In this document: positions 1 to 12,701 of the stretch, one piece after another
Layout: the number at the start of each line of letters is the position of its first letter
Position numbering within the stretch: position 1 is the stretch's first letter
NCBI GenBank assembly: GCA_964034945.1
Contig: OZ035964.1
Coordinates: forward strand, 8,573,942 to 8,637,941
Source of the DNA: Chrysopilus asiliformis
Lineage: Eukaryota > Arthropoda > Insecta > Diptera > Rhagionidae
Direction: 5' to 3'
Length of the DNA: 64,000 bases
Program-made: the position numbers and the translations under genes
Notes under the pieces: model-generated
The model's database searches: none
Told to the model about the DNA's origin: nothing
The model's input: only the letters and a program-made list of their open reading frames with translations

Positions 1-792
1 AATATTTCCCGGATAGAAAAGGTCTCGGAAATATTTTTCTTACTCAGAACAAGCGAGTAAAAATTCGAGAAAAATATTTCCCGGATAGAAAAGGTCTCGG
101 AAATATTTTTCCTACCCAGAACAAGCGAGAAAAATTCGAGAAAAATTTTTTCCGGATAGAAAAGGTCTCGAAAATATTTTTTCTACTCAGAACAAGCGAG
201 TAAAAATTCGAGAAAAATATTTCCCGGATAGAAAAGGTCTCGGAAATATTTTTCCTACTCAGAACAAGCGAGTAAAAATTCGAGAAAAATATTTCCCGGA
301 TAGAAAAAGTCTCGAAAATATTTTTCCTACTCAGAACAAGCGACTAAAAATTCGAGAAAAATATTTCCCGGATAGAAAAGGTCTCGGAAATATTTTTCCT
401 ACTCAGAACAAGCGAGAAAAATTCGAGAAAAATATTTCCCGGATAGAAAAGGTATCGGAAATATTTTTCCTACTCAGAACAAGCGACTAATAATTCGAGA
501 GAAATATTTCCCGGATAGAAAAGGTCTCGGAAATATTTTTCTTACTCAGAACAAGCGAGTAAAAATTCGAGAAAAATATTTCCCGGATAGAAAAGGTCTC
601 GGAAATATTTTTCTTACTCAGAACAAGCGAGTAAAAATTCGAGAAAAATATTTCCCGGATAGAAAAGGTCTCGGAAATATTTTTCCTACCCAGAACAAGC
701 GAGAAAAATTCGAGAAAATTTTTTTCCGGATAGAAAAGGTCTCGAAAATATTTTTTCTACTCAGAACAAGCGAGTAAAAATTCGAGAAAAAA
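1..792 (+). repeat. 72-bp satellite array 1
   Basis: About eleven tandem copies of a 72-bp unit whose recognisable pieces are TATTTCCCGGATAGAAAAGG, TCTCGGAAATATTTTTCC and CTCAGAACAAGCGAGTAA. The array already runs at base 1, so it continues to the left of the window. Most differences between units are point changes (for example CGACTAA for CGAGTAA) plus a few 1-3 base indels. The unit consists of two diverged 36-bp halves. It stops at a clean junction with unrelated sequence near 792. Confidence 0.96.
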
Positions 793-2472
793 GCAAGGTG
801 TCTGTCTCGTAGAGACGGTCAGAAGACGTGGATCCGCCTACAACGATCGCCAATAGATTTTTAAGTAAGAAATTTTAGTGAAAAGGAAACTAAAGAAACA
901 ATTTGATTGACCGTAATGGTACGGGATTTGACTTTCCGTTTGGTGAATTTTGGCATTTTGTACCTAAAACTCAAATTTCACTTGCAACACTACGAACAAT
1001 GTTTAATAGGGCATTTTCATAAATGTACTCGGAACTTACGCAAATTGCACAAAACATTTTCTTCGTAAACTAAACGAATAACAAGTAAACTAAACAAATA
1101 ACATAAACTGGGTTATTTATTAAGAAAAATCTTTTGTGTTATTTGCAGAACTTGAATTTATGAAAACGCCCATAGATAAAAAACAAATAAAAATAAAATA
1201 AAATTACACGATAAAAGCAACGAAGCAATTTCAATTTAGAGCAACTAAAAACAGTGTTCAAAACCATGGCCGAATTATACAAGGTCTGTTTGACAGCTCA
1301 GTTGCTTCTGGCTCTGACGTCATCGGCAAGAAATTCTTATGCGATTCAATGGGAATTTTCCCTTTTTATATGAAATATGATTGAAATTAGCGCACACACA
1401 ATCAACATTAGAAAGAATGCACCGATATTTCTTGCCAATGACGTAGCAAGATGGTGGCTGTTAAAAAGCAACCAGCGGACCTGTGTTTAATTCGGCCATG
1501 CGATCGATGCACATTTTTCCTTCTCCCCCCAAGTTAAGATCGAAATTGTTTCTCTTTAAGTTTTCCGCTCTTGTTCAAAGCGGTTTGCATGCTTTGCATA
1601 AAAATGAATGAAAGGTTCGAGCGATGGCTGCTGTTGGGTATGATGCACACACACATATAAGTATGCATTTCATTACTAAGAGAGCGATATCTCGGTCCCA
1701 GCCAGGGTTGGGACTTTAGTACCAATGTACTAGATCTAGTACCTTTTTGACTCATTTAGTACCCTAGTACCACAGTCTATGAATCTGGTACCTTTTAATG
1801 GTTTATATAAAAAATGATTTTATCTGAATTTATAGCTCCCTTTAAAAAGCCATCACATTTCTATGTATTAGAAAAAAAGTACTTCTTTAAATGATCCCGC
1901 CACAACTCTTTAATTAAAGACTACTGAATTCGTCTTATTAGGGGAGATGTGAAAATCAATCGTAGGCTGTTCTCAAAGCAAATTAAAACCATAATTGTTT
2001 CACGTTCTTTGGAGCGTTTTACTGAAATTCTGAATTTCGTTTTCTCGAGAGTGATTTTTATTTTCAATTTTTTTCAATTCCTCCAAAGCGAATTGAACCG
2101 AAATAATATGAATAGCCAGAATCAGAACAACCCATTTAGAGAAGAGAAACAATCAAGTTCTATATGAGATTCAATACAAACAAAGAAAGCATAAAAAGAG
2201 TATACATGTGAAATCTGTACTGCACGCAGCAGACACAGCATAACAGCGGAGTAAAAATTTTGATTTTGCTTTTTAAATACATACATAATTGAGTTTAACA
2301 TAACAAAATACCCTATACAATGCTTTAATGTAGCCCTCATCTTATAACACAGGTTTTGTTCAGATATCACCACAAACTATCGAGTTTCATCGATTGCAAA
2401 TTTGTTATCATGGCAGCAAGCCGATTTTCTAATTTGTACCCCCATTACCAAAATCCAAGACGTATCCACGTC
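793..2472. other. Non-satellite block between satellite arrays 1 and 2
   Basis: AT-rich unique-looking sequence with no supported gene. A 9-bp inverted match, GACGTGGAT at 825-833 and its complement at 2464-2472, sits close to both satellite junctions and might mark a mobile insertion, but it is too short to prove one. A TGACGTCA palindrome occurs at 1315-1322. Bases 1715-1795 carry several TAGTACC-like motifs on both strands, typical of a decayed repeat. The short reading frames here have no recognisable domains. Confidence 0.5.
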
Positions 2473-4090
2473 AAAATATTTCCCGGATAGAAAAGATCTC
2501 GGAAATATTTTTCCTACTCAGAACAAGTGAGTAAAAATTCGAGAAAAATATTTCCCGGATAGAAAAAGTCTCGGAAATATTTTTCCTACTCAGAACAATC
2601 GAGTAAAAATTCGAGAAAAATATTTCCCGGATAGAAAAGGTCTCGGAAATATTTTTCCTACTCAGAACAAGCGAGTAAAAATTCGAGAAAAATATTTCCC
2701 GGATAGAAAAAGTCTCGAAAATATTTTTCCTACTCAGAACAAGCGACTAAAAATTCGAGAAAAATATTTCCCGGATAGAAAAGGTCTCGGAAATATTTTT
2801 CCTACTCAGAACAAGCGAGAAAAATTCGAGAAAAATATTTCCCGGATAGAAAAGGTCTCGGAAATATTTTTCCTACTCAGAACAATCGAGTAAAAATTCG
2901 AGAAAAATATTTCCCGGATAGAAAAGTCTCGGAAATATTTTTCCTACTCAGAACAAGCGAGTAAAAATTCGAGAAAAATATTTCCCGGATAGAAAAAGTC
3001 TCGAAAATATTTTTCCTACTCAGAACAAGCGAGTAAAAATTCGAGAAAAATAAGGTCTCGGAAATATTTTGCCTACTCGGAACAAGAGAGTAAAAATTCG
3101 AGAAAAATATTTCCCGCATAGAAAAGGTCTCGGAAATATTTTTCCTACTCAGAACAATCGAGTAAAAATTCGAGAAAAATATTTCCCGGATAGAAAAGGT
3201 CTCGGAAATATTTTTCCTACTCAGAACAAGCGAGTAAAAATTCGAGAAAAATATTTCCCGGATAGAAAAAGTCTCGAAAATATTTTTCCTACTCAGAACA
3301 AGCGAGTAAAAATTCGAGAAAAATAAGGTCTCGGAAATATTTTGCCTACTCGGAACAAGAGAGTAAAAATTCGAGAAAAATATTTCCCGCATAGAAAAGG
3401 TCTCGGAAATATTTTTCCTACTCAGAACAATCGAGTAAAAATTCGAGAAAAATATTTTCCGGATAGAAAAGGTCTCGGAAATATTTTTCCTACTCAGAAC
3501 AAGCGAGTAAAAATTCGAGAAAAATATTTCCCGGATAGAAAAAGTGTCGAAAATATTTTTCCTACTCAGAACAAGCGAGTAAAAATTCGAGAAAAATAAG
3601 GTCTCGGAAATATTTTGCCTACTCGGAACAAGAGAGTAAAAATTCGAGAAAAATATTTCCCGCATAGAAAAGGTCTCGGAAATATTTTTCCTACTCAGAA
3701 CAATCGAATAAAAATTCGAGAAAAATATTTCCCGGATAGAAAAGGTCTCGGAAATATTTTTCCTACTCAGAACAATCGAGTAAAAATTCGAGAAAAATAT
3801 TTCCCGGATAGAAAAGGTCTCGGAAATATTTTTCCTACTCAGAACAAGCGAGTAAAAATTCGAGAAAAATATTTCCCGGATAGAAAAAGTCTCGAAAATA
3901 TTTTTCCTACTCAGAACAAGCGACTAAAAATTCGAGAAAAATATTTCCCGGATAGAAAAGGTCTCGGAAATATTTTTCCTACTCAGAACAAGCGAGTAAA
4001 AATTCGAGAAAAATATTTCCCGGTTAGAAAAGTCTCGGAAATATTTTCCCCACTCGGAACAAGCGAGTAAAAATTCGAGAAAAATATTTT
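2473..4090 (+). repeat. 72-bp satellite array 2, with a 273-bp higher-order repeat
   Basis: Same 72-bp satellite in the same orientation as array 1. From about 3053 a block of three full units plus one shortened unit is repeated. The diagnostic variant GGAAATATTTTGCCTACTCGG recurs at spacings of exactly 273 bases (its GCC falls at 3071, 3344 and 3617). A minus-strand frame stays open for 262 codons (2877-3665) and three plus-strand 85-codon frames repeat at the same spacing, only because 72 is divisible by three. I do not regard these frames as genes. Confidence 0.95.
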
Positions 4091-4440
4091 CTGCTTGAAA
4101 AAGCCTCCCAAATTCCATGGACAAATTTTTTTCGTGTGTAAAAGGCCTTCAAAATATCAGGGAAAATTTTTACCGCTTGGAAAAGGCCTCCAAAAATTCC
4201 GAAAAAAATTTACTATGTCGAAATTGCCGTTAATCTCAATTTTAAAGAATATTTTCTTGTTTAGAGAACTCTTTGGAAAATCCTAGAAAAAACTATTTTG
4301 TGCAGAAAACCCCCTAAGATAAATCGGAAAATTTGTTTCAAGTTCTAAATTCGTATTTTTTTTAATTAAAAAGTCAAATTTTTTTCCATAAAATAACTTA
4401 GAAAAAATACCTGCAGGAGATGTAATCGATTAGGTATAAG
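4091..4440 (+). repeat. Diverged satellite-related monomers and unit A flank
   Basis: Short diverged monomers such as GAAAAAGCCTCCCAAATTCC and GGAAAAGGCCTCCAAAAATT, spaced about 36-38 bases, then the stretch leading to ATACCTGCAGGAGATG. The same series in the same order precedes the GC-rich module at about 11340-11660, 16560-16880, 19040-19370, 23260-23610 and 27350-27615. It is therefore part of the duplicated unit rather than of the 72-bp array. Confidence 0.8.
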
Positions 4441-4498
4441 AATTGCGATTATTTAGATTATTCCAGACTAAGAAGTTCCCTTTCTCGAACCCTTCTAG

Positions 4499-4676
4499 CC
4501 CTGCTTCCACGAAGGAATTGCTAGCGCGGTGCATGATGTGCATGACGTCATCCGCTGAGCCACACACGCACCCACACACCAAGGTGTCCACCGCACAAAT
4601 GGTGGTCACCTGTCGCTCATCCAGCGTGTGCGCTCACCACCCACCCACCCTACCACCCACCAACAGGTTGTAATTT
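4499..4676 (+). other. GC-rich conserved module, copy 1
   Basis: GC-rich, C/A-biased block in AT-rich surroundings. On the plus strand it is preceded by a pyrimidine-rich stretch ending CCCTTCTAG, a good splice acceptor, and ends CAACAG before GTTGTAA, a plausible donor. It contains the palindrome TGACGTCA at 4543-4550, the CRE/ATF-type site. One plus frame reads MTSSAEPHTHPHTKVSTAQ and the opposite strand is also largely open. By eye it differs from copy 5 at about 9 of 150 positions while the shared flank differs at roughly one in four. It could be a duplicated exon or a regulatory element; I cannot decide. Confidence 0.55.
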
Positions 4677-5590
4677 TTTTTTCATGAAAATATCCCGGAA
4701 AAATAGAAAATAATGTCAGGATCTTTGGGAAAGCATAAAAATAGGAATCGCAGCAACGAAACTTTTCCAAATTCAAATGTTTCGCGCCAACAGGAAAATT
4801 GAAATTTATTTCCTAATTTGCGGGCGTCTGGCCGCAATTGAAATCGCGACGAAGAATTTTTTAGTTTTATTTAGGAAATAAAATCAAGGAAATACCAAAA
4901 AAAAACTTACCGGAAATGGTGATTTTCTTATAGAAAAACTATTTTCCAATTTGCAGTGATTAATTTTCATATTGAGTCTGTTTTAAATTCGCTATATCAC
5001 GGGAATTTCAATAAAAATGCGAGCACGGAAAAACCGAAAGACCATTTTTATTCAGGTTTCCTACCACTGGACGATTTTCACAATTTTCATAAAAATATTC
5101 AACATTTTTAGCACAAAATTTTATAAAAAACACTTGAAATTCATTTCAATTAATTCACTTTTCTTGAAATTACAAAGAAAAATCCAACATTCGAGGATAA
5201 AATTGGTAAACAAATTTCGATAAACCCAACGCTTGGAAAGGGAATATTTTACGACTTTAGGATGCGAAAATCACTTATCTTGCCATTATTCACTAAATTA
5301 CCAGCGATTTAAAGTTTTTTCCCGACAAAATAATAAATTAATTTCTCGGAAGCCGGCTTTCGAGAGAACTGGCGGAAAACGATCTCGTACTAAAAGTGAC
5401 GTTTAGGTGAGCTCTGAAGCGACATCTGCATGCTGAAATCGGGCGGCAGTTCAAAATTTGAAATAGGAAATTTATTCGAATACGAAATAATGGTTTTTAA
5501 TAATGTACTTTTGTTTTGATGCTTTGTTTTGCCGAAATACAAAATAAAGCAGTAGAAAATCGTTTTCCATGTAAGAAAATCCTTTTCGTG
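4677..5590. other. Unit A non-satellite segment, related to 28620-29880
   Basis: This segment aligns by eye with 28620-29880 over most of its length (shared strings include TTCAAATGTTTCGCGCCA, AGGAAATAAAATCAAGGAAA and GAAATTTATTTCCTAATTT), so the two are old duplicates. It ends in sequence including GTACTAAAAGTGACGTTTAG and GCGACATCTGCATG, also present near 29625-29660. Apart from the candidate exon at 4911-4970 I see no gene. Confidence 0.6.
4911..4970 (-). CDS. Candidate first coding exon (unit A), 20 codons
   Basis: On the minus strand an ATG at 4970 opens a 20-codon frame (MKINHCKLENSFSIRKSPFP) ending exactly at a strong donor, CCG followed by GTAAGT. The paralogous segment at 29114-29173 keeps the ATG, the frame, the 60-base length and the donor with no indel. 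Against a coding role, most of the differences between the two copies change the amino acid, and no continuing exon can be identified. It may be a decayed or non-coding leader exon. Confidence 0.25.
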
Positions 5591-5599
5591 GGGAAAAGG

Positions 5600-8500
5600 G
5601 AAAAATATTTCCCAGGTGGAAGAGGTCTCGGAAATATTTTTCCTACTCGGAACAAGCGAGTAAAAATTCGAGAAAAAGATTTCCCGGATCGGAAAGGTCT
5701 CGGAAATATTTTTTCTACTAAGAACAAGCCTCTAAAAATTCGAGAAAAATATTTCCCGGACAGAAAAGGTCTAGAAAGTATTTTTCCTACTAAGACCAAA
5801 CCTCTAAAAATTCGGGAAAAATATTTCCCGGATAGAAAAGGTCTCGGAAATATTTTTCTTACTCAGAACAAGACTCTAACAATTCGAGAAAAATATTTCC
5901 CGGATAGAAAAGATCTCGGAAATATTTTTCCTATTCAGAACAAGCGAGCAAAAATTCGAGAAAAACATTTACCGGATAGAAAAGGTCTCGGAAATATTTT
6001 TCCTACTCAGAACAATCGAATAAAAATTCGAGAAAAATATTTCCCGGATAGAAAAGGTCTCGGAGATATTTTTCCTACTCAGAACAATCGAATAAAAATT
6101 CGAGAAAAATATTTCCCGGATAGAAAAGATCTCGGAAATATTTTTCCTACTCAGAACAAGTGAGTAAAAATTCGAGAAAAATATTTCCCGGATAGAAAAG
6201 GTCTCGGAAATATTTTTCCTACTCAGAACAAGCGAGTAAAAATTCGAGAAAATATTTCCCGGATAGAAAAGGTCTCGGAGATATTTTTCCTACTCAGAAC
6301 AAGCGAGTAAAAATTCGAGAAAATATTTCCCGGATAGAAAAGGTCTCGGAAATATTTTTCCTACTCAGAACAAGCGAGTAAAAATTCGAAAAAAATATTT
6401 CCCGGATAGAAAAGTCTCGGAAATATTTTTCCTACTTAGAACAAGCGAGTAAAAATTCGAGAAACATTTTCTCGGATAGAAAAGATCTCGGAAATATTTT
6501 TCCTACTCGGAACAAGCGAGTAAAAATTCGAGAAAAAGATTTCCCGGATCGGAAAGGTCTCGGAAATATTTTTTCTACTAAGAACAAGCCTCTAAAAATT
6601 CGAGAAAAATATTTCCCGGACAGAAAAGGTCTAGAAAGTATTTTTCCTACTAAGACCAAACCTCTAAAAATTCGGGAAAAATATTTCCCGGATAGAAAAG
6701 GTCTCGGAAATATTTTTCTTACTCAGAACAAGACTCTAACAATTCTAGAAAAATATTTCCCGGATAGAAAAGGCGATGAAAATATTTTTCCTATTAAGAA
6801 CAAGCCTCTAAAAATTCGAGAAAAATATTTCTCGGATAGAAAAGGTCTCGGAAATATTTTTCCTACTCAGAACAATCGAATAAAAATTCGAGAAAAATAT
6901 TTCCCGGATAGAAAAGGTCTCGGAGATATTTTTCCTACTCAGAACAATCGAATAAAAATTCGAGAAAAATATTTCCCGGATAGAAAAGATCTCGGAAATA
7001 TTTTTCCTACTCAGAACAAATAAGTAAAAATTCGAGAAAAATATTTCCCGGATAGAAAAGGTCTCGGAAATATTTTTCCTACTCAGAACAAGCGAGTAAA
7101 AATTCGAGAAAATATTTCCCGGATAGAAAAGGTCTCGGAAATATTTTTCCTACTCAGAACAAGCGAGTAAAAATTCGAGAAAATATTTCCCGGATAGAAA
7201 AGGTCTCGGAAATATTTTTCCTACTCAGAACAAGCGAGTAAAAATTCGAGAAAAATATTTCCCGGATAGAAAAGGTTTCGGAAATATTTTTCCTACTCAG
7301 AGCAAGCCTCTAAAAATTCGAGAAAACTATTTCCCGGATAGGAAACGTCTCGGAAATATTTTTCCTATTCAGAACTAGCGAGTAAAAATTCGAGAAAAAT
7401 ATTTCCCGGATAGAAAAGATCTCGGAAATATTTTTCCTATTCAGAACAAGCGAGCAAAAATTCGAGAAAAACATTTACCGGATAGAAAAGGTCTCGGAAA
7501 TATTTTTCGTACTCAGAACAAGCCTCTAAAAATTTGAGAAAAATATTTCCCGAATAGAAAAGGTCTCGGAAATATTTTTCCTACTCAGAACAAGCCTCCA
7601 AAAATTTGAGAAAAATATTTCCCGAATAGAAAAGGTCTTGGAAATATTTTTCCTACTCAGAACAAGCGAGTAAAAATTCGAGAAAAATATTTCCCAGATA
7701 GAAAAGGTCTCGGAAATATTTTTCCTACTCAGAACAAGGGAGCAAAAATTCGAGAAAAACATTTCCCGGATAGAAAAGGTCTCGGAAATATTTTTCGTAC
7801 TCAGAACAAGCCTCTAAAAATTTGAGAAAAATATTTCCCGAATAGAAAAGGTCTCGGAAATATTTTTCCTACTCAGAACAAGCCTCCAAAAATTTGAGAA
7901 AAATATTTCCCGAATAGAAAAGGTCTCGGAAATATTTTTCCTACTCAGAACAAGAGAGTAAAACTTCGAGAAAAATATTTCCCGAATAGAAAGGGTCTTG
8001 GAAATATTTTTCCTACTCAGAACAAGCGAGTAAAAATTCGAGAAAAATATTTCTGGGATAGAAAAGGTCTCGCAAATATTTTTCTTATACAGAACAAGCG
8101 AGTAAAAATTCGAGAAAAATATTTCCCGGATAGAAAAGGTCTCGGAAATATTTTTCCGACTCCGAACAAGCCTCTAAAAATTCGAGAAAAATATTTCCCG
8201 GATAGAAAAGGTCTCGGAAATATTTTTCCTATTCAGAGCAAGCCACTAAAAATTCGAGAAAAATATTTCCCGTATAGAAAAGGTCTCGGAAATATTTTTC
8301 CTACTCAGAACAAGCGAGTAAAAATTCGAGAAAAATATTTCCCAGATAGAAAAGGTCTCGGAAATATTTTTCCTACTCAGAACAAGCGAGTAAAAATTCG
8401 AGAAAAATATTTCCCGGATAGAAAAGGTCTCGCAAATATTTTTCTTATACAGAACAAGCGAGTAAAAATTCGAGAAAAATATTTCCCGGATAGAAAAGGT

Positions 8501-9995
8501 CTCGGAAATATTTTTCCTACTCAGAGCAAGCATCTAAAAATTCGAGAAAAATATTTCTCGAATAGAAAGCGTCTTGGAAATATTTTTCCTACTCAGAACA
8601 AGCGAGTAAAAATTCGAGAAAAATATTTCCCGGATAGAAAAGGTCTCGCAAATATTTTTCTTATTCAGAATCAGCCTCTAGAAATTCGAGAAAAATATTT
8701 CCCGGATAGAAAAGGTCTCGGAAATATTTTTCCTACTCAGAACAAGTGAGTCAAAATTTGAGAAAAATATTTCCCGAATAGAAAAGGTCTCGGAAATATT
8801 TTTCCTACTCAGAACAAGCGAGTAAAAATTCGAGAAAAATATTTCCCAGATAGAAAAGGTCTCGGAAATATTTTTCCTACTCAGAACAAGCGAGTAAAAA
8901 TTCGAGAAAAATATTTCCCGGATAGAAAAGGTCTCGCAAATATTTTTCTTATACAGAACAAGCGAGTAAAAATTCGAGAAAAATATTTCCCGGATAGAAA
9001 AGGTCTCGGAAATATTTTTCCTACTCAGAGCAAGCATCTAAAAATTCGAGAAAAATATTTCTCGAATAGAAAGCGTCTTGGAAATATTTTTCCTACTCAG
9101 AACAAGCGAGTAAAAATTCGAGAAAAATATTTCCCGGATAGAAAAGGTCTCGCAAATATTTTTCTTATTCAGAATCAGCCTCTAGAAATTCGAGAAAAAT
9201 ATTTCCCGGATAGAAAAGGTCTCGGAAATATTTTTCCTACTCAGAACAAGTGAGTCAAAATTCGAGAAAAATATTTCCCGGATAGAAAAGGTCTCGGAAA
9301 TATTTTTCCTACTCAGAACAAGCGAGTAAAACTTCGAGAAAAATATTTCCCGAATAGAAAAGGTCTCGGAAATATTTTTCTTATACAGAACAAGCGAGTA
9401 AAAATTCGAGAAAAATATTTCCCGGATAGAAAAGGTCGCGGAAATATTTTTCCTACTCAGAGCAAGCATCTAAAAATTCGAGAAAAATATTTCTCGAATA
9501 GAAAAGGTCTCGGAAATTTTTTTCCTATTCAGAACAAGCGAGTAAAAATTCGAGAAAAATATTTCCCGGATAGAAAAGGTCTCGGAAATATTTTTCGTAC
9601 TTAGAGCAAGCCTCTAAAAATTCGAGAAAAATATTTCTCGAATAGAAAAGGTCTCGGAAATATTTTTCCTTCTCAGAACAAGCGAGTAAAAATTCGAGAA
9701 AAATATTTCCCGGATAGAAAAGATCTCGGAAATATTTTTCCTACTCAGAGCAAGCATCTAAAAATTCGAGAAAAATATTTCTCGAATAGAAAAGGTCTCG
9801 GAAAATTTTTTCCTATTCAGAACAAGCGAGTAAAAATTCGAGAAAAATATTTCCCGGATAGAAAAGGTCTCGGAAATATTTTTCGTACTTAGAGCAAGCC
9901 TCTAAAAATTCGAGAAAAATATTTCTCGAATAGAAAAGGTCTCGGAAATATTTTTCCTTCTCAGAACAAGCGAGTAAAAATTCGAAAAAATATTT
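5600..9995 (+). repeat. 72-bp satellite array 3 (largest array)
   Basis: About sixty tandem 72-bp units in one orientation. Variant types include units ending AAGCCTCTAAAAATTCGAG and units with CCCGAATAG, CCCAGATAG or TTCTTATACAG. Long-range copies are visible. The block with AGATTTCCCGGATCGGAAAG recurs about 860 bases apart (near 5680 and 6540), blocks beginning near 8246 and 8678 are 432 bases (six units) apart, and 8678 and 9182 are 504 bases (seven units) apart. A plus-strand frame runs 5516-6163 (215 codons) across the left edge by virtue of the 24-codon period. I see no promoter, unique domain or splice structure that would make it a gene. Confidence 0.96.
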
Positions 9996-11124
9996 CCTGT
10001 CTGGAGATGGTCTTAAAAATAGATGATTATATCCCGATCACGGTAAAATATAGAGGATAACTGCGAAAAACAAAATTGTCGGGAATACTATTTTGCCACT
10101 TTGGTTACTTTGGAATATTTTTCGCCCGGAAAGTTTTTATTCCCGCTAAAATATCAATAAATATTTTCATGCAATCACAAATAGAAAAAAATATAAAAAA
10201 AAACTCACCAACAGAAAAAAAAATTGAGAAAAAACTTCACCAGCAGAAATGTTCCTTCTTCCACACTTTTCCAAATAAGAAAAGATCTTCGAAGCAACAA
10301 AAATGTTTTCACAATGAAATTAAATGTGAATTAAAACCCCGGAATAATCGCGAAAATTTTTCGATTTTTTAAAAATCCGAACAAAGGAAAAAAATGCCTA
10401 CGTAACTCGGAACTGCAACAAAATGGAGGACAACGCAAGCAAATCTCCATCAACGGCGATCACTTGCGGCCACCATCATGACGTCACAGAATTTTTTCAT
10501 CGATTTTCGCATGAATCGATTTTATAGAAATATTCGCAATTTCCCGACACAAAAATAATCGGCAAAACGATTCTCAGTCATTAAATCAACTTTTCGTAAC
10601 TTTTCGTAACGTTTCGAAATAATTTCAATTGTTTTTCATTTGATTTTTTGCGTGTTGAAATTCCATAAACGATTGGAAATGGAAAACTCGGCGACTCAAT
10701 CTGACCAAAAAACCGCGTCGTGCGCAACTTAAGACACGAAAAAGTGGCTTTCTTTTGTTTTCGAATAGAAAAGCGTCAGTTATTTCGAAATTTAATAGAA
10801 AACCACCGAATTTCTCAATTTTTTACACAGATTTCAATGAAAAAACACAACGAACGCTTTGGACCGACCGAAAAGGAAGCCGCACGCACGAAAACTATTA
10901 AGTGGGCACGGCGGTCGCTCTCCAAATTCTTTTGTGTGATCCCTTTGGCGCGAAATCGGATATCCGTGTGTTTTACTTTGAATTTAAAATGAAATCCGAA
11001 TTTTTCCCATTTACAGAATTCTTTTTTTAAATATTTAACAATTAAATGGAATATTTTTTCAAGAAAAAGAAGTTTCCAGAAAAGGAATAGGAAGATCCTA
11101 TCAACTTTTGTTGAAAATCCGTTA
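9996..11124. other. Unit B, 5-prime segment (duplicate of 15213-16340)
   Basis: Non-satellite segment repeated almost base for base 5,216 bases downstream (unit C). It contains the palindrome TGACGTCA at 10479-10486 and a small ATG frame starting MEDNASKSPSTAITCGHHHD near 10423. It also holds an 8-base ACTCACCA near 10202, which on the minus strand is a GTGAGT donor-like site. No recognisable protein family. A diverged relative occurs around 24510-24680. Confidence 0.6.
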
Positions 11125-11660
11125 AGAAAAGGTCTCGGAAATATTTTTCCTATTCAGAAAAAGCGAGTAAAAATTCGAGAAAAATATTTCCCGGGTGGAA
11201 AAGGTCTCGGAAATATTTTTCCCACTAAGAATAAGCTTTTAAAAATTCGAAAAAAATATTTCCCGGATAGAAAAGGCCTCGGAAATATATTTCCTACGCA
11301 GAACAAGCCTCTAAAAATTCGAGAAAAATATTTTCTGCTTCGAAACGGCCTCCTAAATTCCAGGGGGGGGGGGGAAATCTTAAAAAAAAATACCCTCAAA
11401 AGATCAGAGAAAAAAATTTACCGCTTGACAAATTCCTCCAAAAATCTCGAAAAAAAATCACTGCGTCGAAAAGCCGTTGAAAAATTCAGGAAAAAATTTT
11501 TCACATAGAAATTGATTTTAAAATTGAGACAAGGATTTTCCTGTCTAGGAGAATTCTGGAAAAAAATTGTTTTGAGAACCCCCTGCGAAAAATCAGAAAT
11601 TTTTTCTACTAAATGAGTTTTTCTTAATAAAAAGGGAAATTTCTGTGCGTAATACCTGCA
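11125..11660 (+). repeat. Short satellite patch and diverged monomers, unit B
   Basis: About three satellite units (11125-11330), then the diverged monomer series with TTTTCTGCTTCGAAACGGCC and a run of 12 G near 11364. The equivalent G run is 10 long in unit C (near 16580) and 14 long in unit D (near 19064), as expected for a length-unstable tract in recent duplicates. Confidence 0.8.
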
Positions 11661-11742
11661 GGAGATGCAATCGATTGGGTATAATAATTGCGATAATTTA
11701 GATTATTCCAGACTCAAAAGTTCCCTTTCTCGAACCCTTCTA

Positions 11743-12701
11743 CACGGAGAAAAAAATTATGGTTGAATATCATTGGGAGTACTATAAGAATTATTGGGGG
11801 AATCAAAATATAATCAGACGAATCAAAATGTTATCAGACGATGAATTCCAATTAGTATTATGTTTAGTTTTCCAATCATAATTATGTTCCCCGACAAGGG
11901 AAATTTTGGAAAATTATAATGTAATTGGGAGGACAATAATATCTAAACACATTTTGATTGGGAGGAATAAAAATATGTTTGCCTGTCAACATATTGTTGT
12001 AAATTCCGCGTCTCAACATAATTATGATTGACGAACACAATAAGTGGGGAAATCTTGAAGCGACCGAATTAAAAATATGATGCCTCTGATCATATCTGTT
12101 TAAAATTAAACATATTATGTTCAAATTCTTCTCTTCGCGTATAATTCGCATGAGATTTGTAGCATTGGCGTATAAATACTCAAGTCAAGCTGAAAAATAT
12201 CAAGTCCTGTTAGAAAAAGGCTACAAGACATGATTGGCCAAAGGTCAATGGATGGAGTGTTACGGATGTGAAAACATCCAGTTATAAAATTGTTTTGTAG
12301 GAATTATAATTATGATTGATATAAGCAATATTTGCTTATATTGATCATAATTGTAATTATAAACCAGCCATATTATGTTTGCCCCAATCATATTATAATT
12401 GGACAAAGGTCAAAATTTTTTGGGAATCCAAACATATTTTGGTTGCCCCAAACATAATATGGTTGACGAAGTCGAAAATATTGTTGTACAGCTAAACATA
12501 ATGTAATCAAAATATCCAGATTTCTCCTTTCAGCTTTAAGCATAATATGGTTGCAATCACAGTGCCGGCAATTATAATTGTAATGGCAAAAATATCCCTG
12601 AGAGGAAATTTCAGCCAAACATAATTGTAATAAGAATCCCCCAAACATAATTATGCTGGCTGCATTTTATGATTGGGGGAATCATAATTTTTTTCTCCGT
12701 G
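11743..12701. mobile_element. 959-bp Tc1/mariner-type MITE with TA target duplication
   Basis: Perfect terminal inverted repeats CACGGAGAAAAAAATTATG at both ends, flanked by TA on each side (11741-11742 and 12702-12703). Unit C has the empty site at the same place (CCCTTCTAGCCC near 16955), and the B-to-C offset changes from 5,216 to 4,255 bases, which equals the element plus one TA. The interior has many short, partly inverted AACATAATTATG and ATAATATGGTTG motifs and no transposase. TIR and TA duplication are directly visible; assignment to the Tc1/mariner group is inference from the TA target. Confidence 0.92.

Noticed and set aside
825..2472. Block 793-2472 as a DNA transposon with GACGTGGAT ends
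   Set aside because: Nine bases of inverted match are too few. The ends do not lie exactly at the satellite junctions, and no target duplication is visible.
5516..6163. 215-codon plus-strand frame as a gene
   Set aside because: Only the first 30 or so codons precede the array; the rest is satellite. The same sequence is out of frame in the sister block near 6480.
5600..9995. Resemblance to a CRISPR array (regular direct repeats)
   Set aside because: There is no unique spacer: the whole 72-bp unit repeats. The genome is also eukaryotic.
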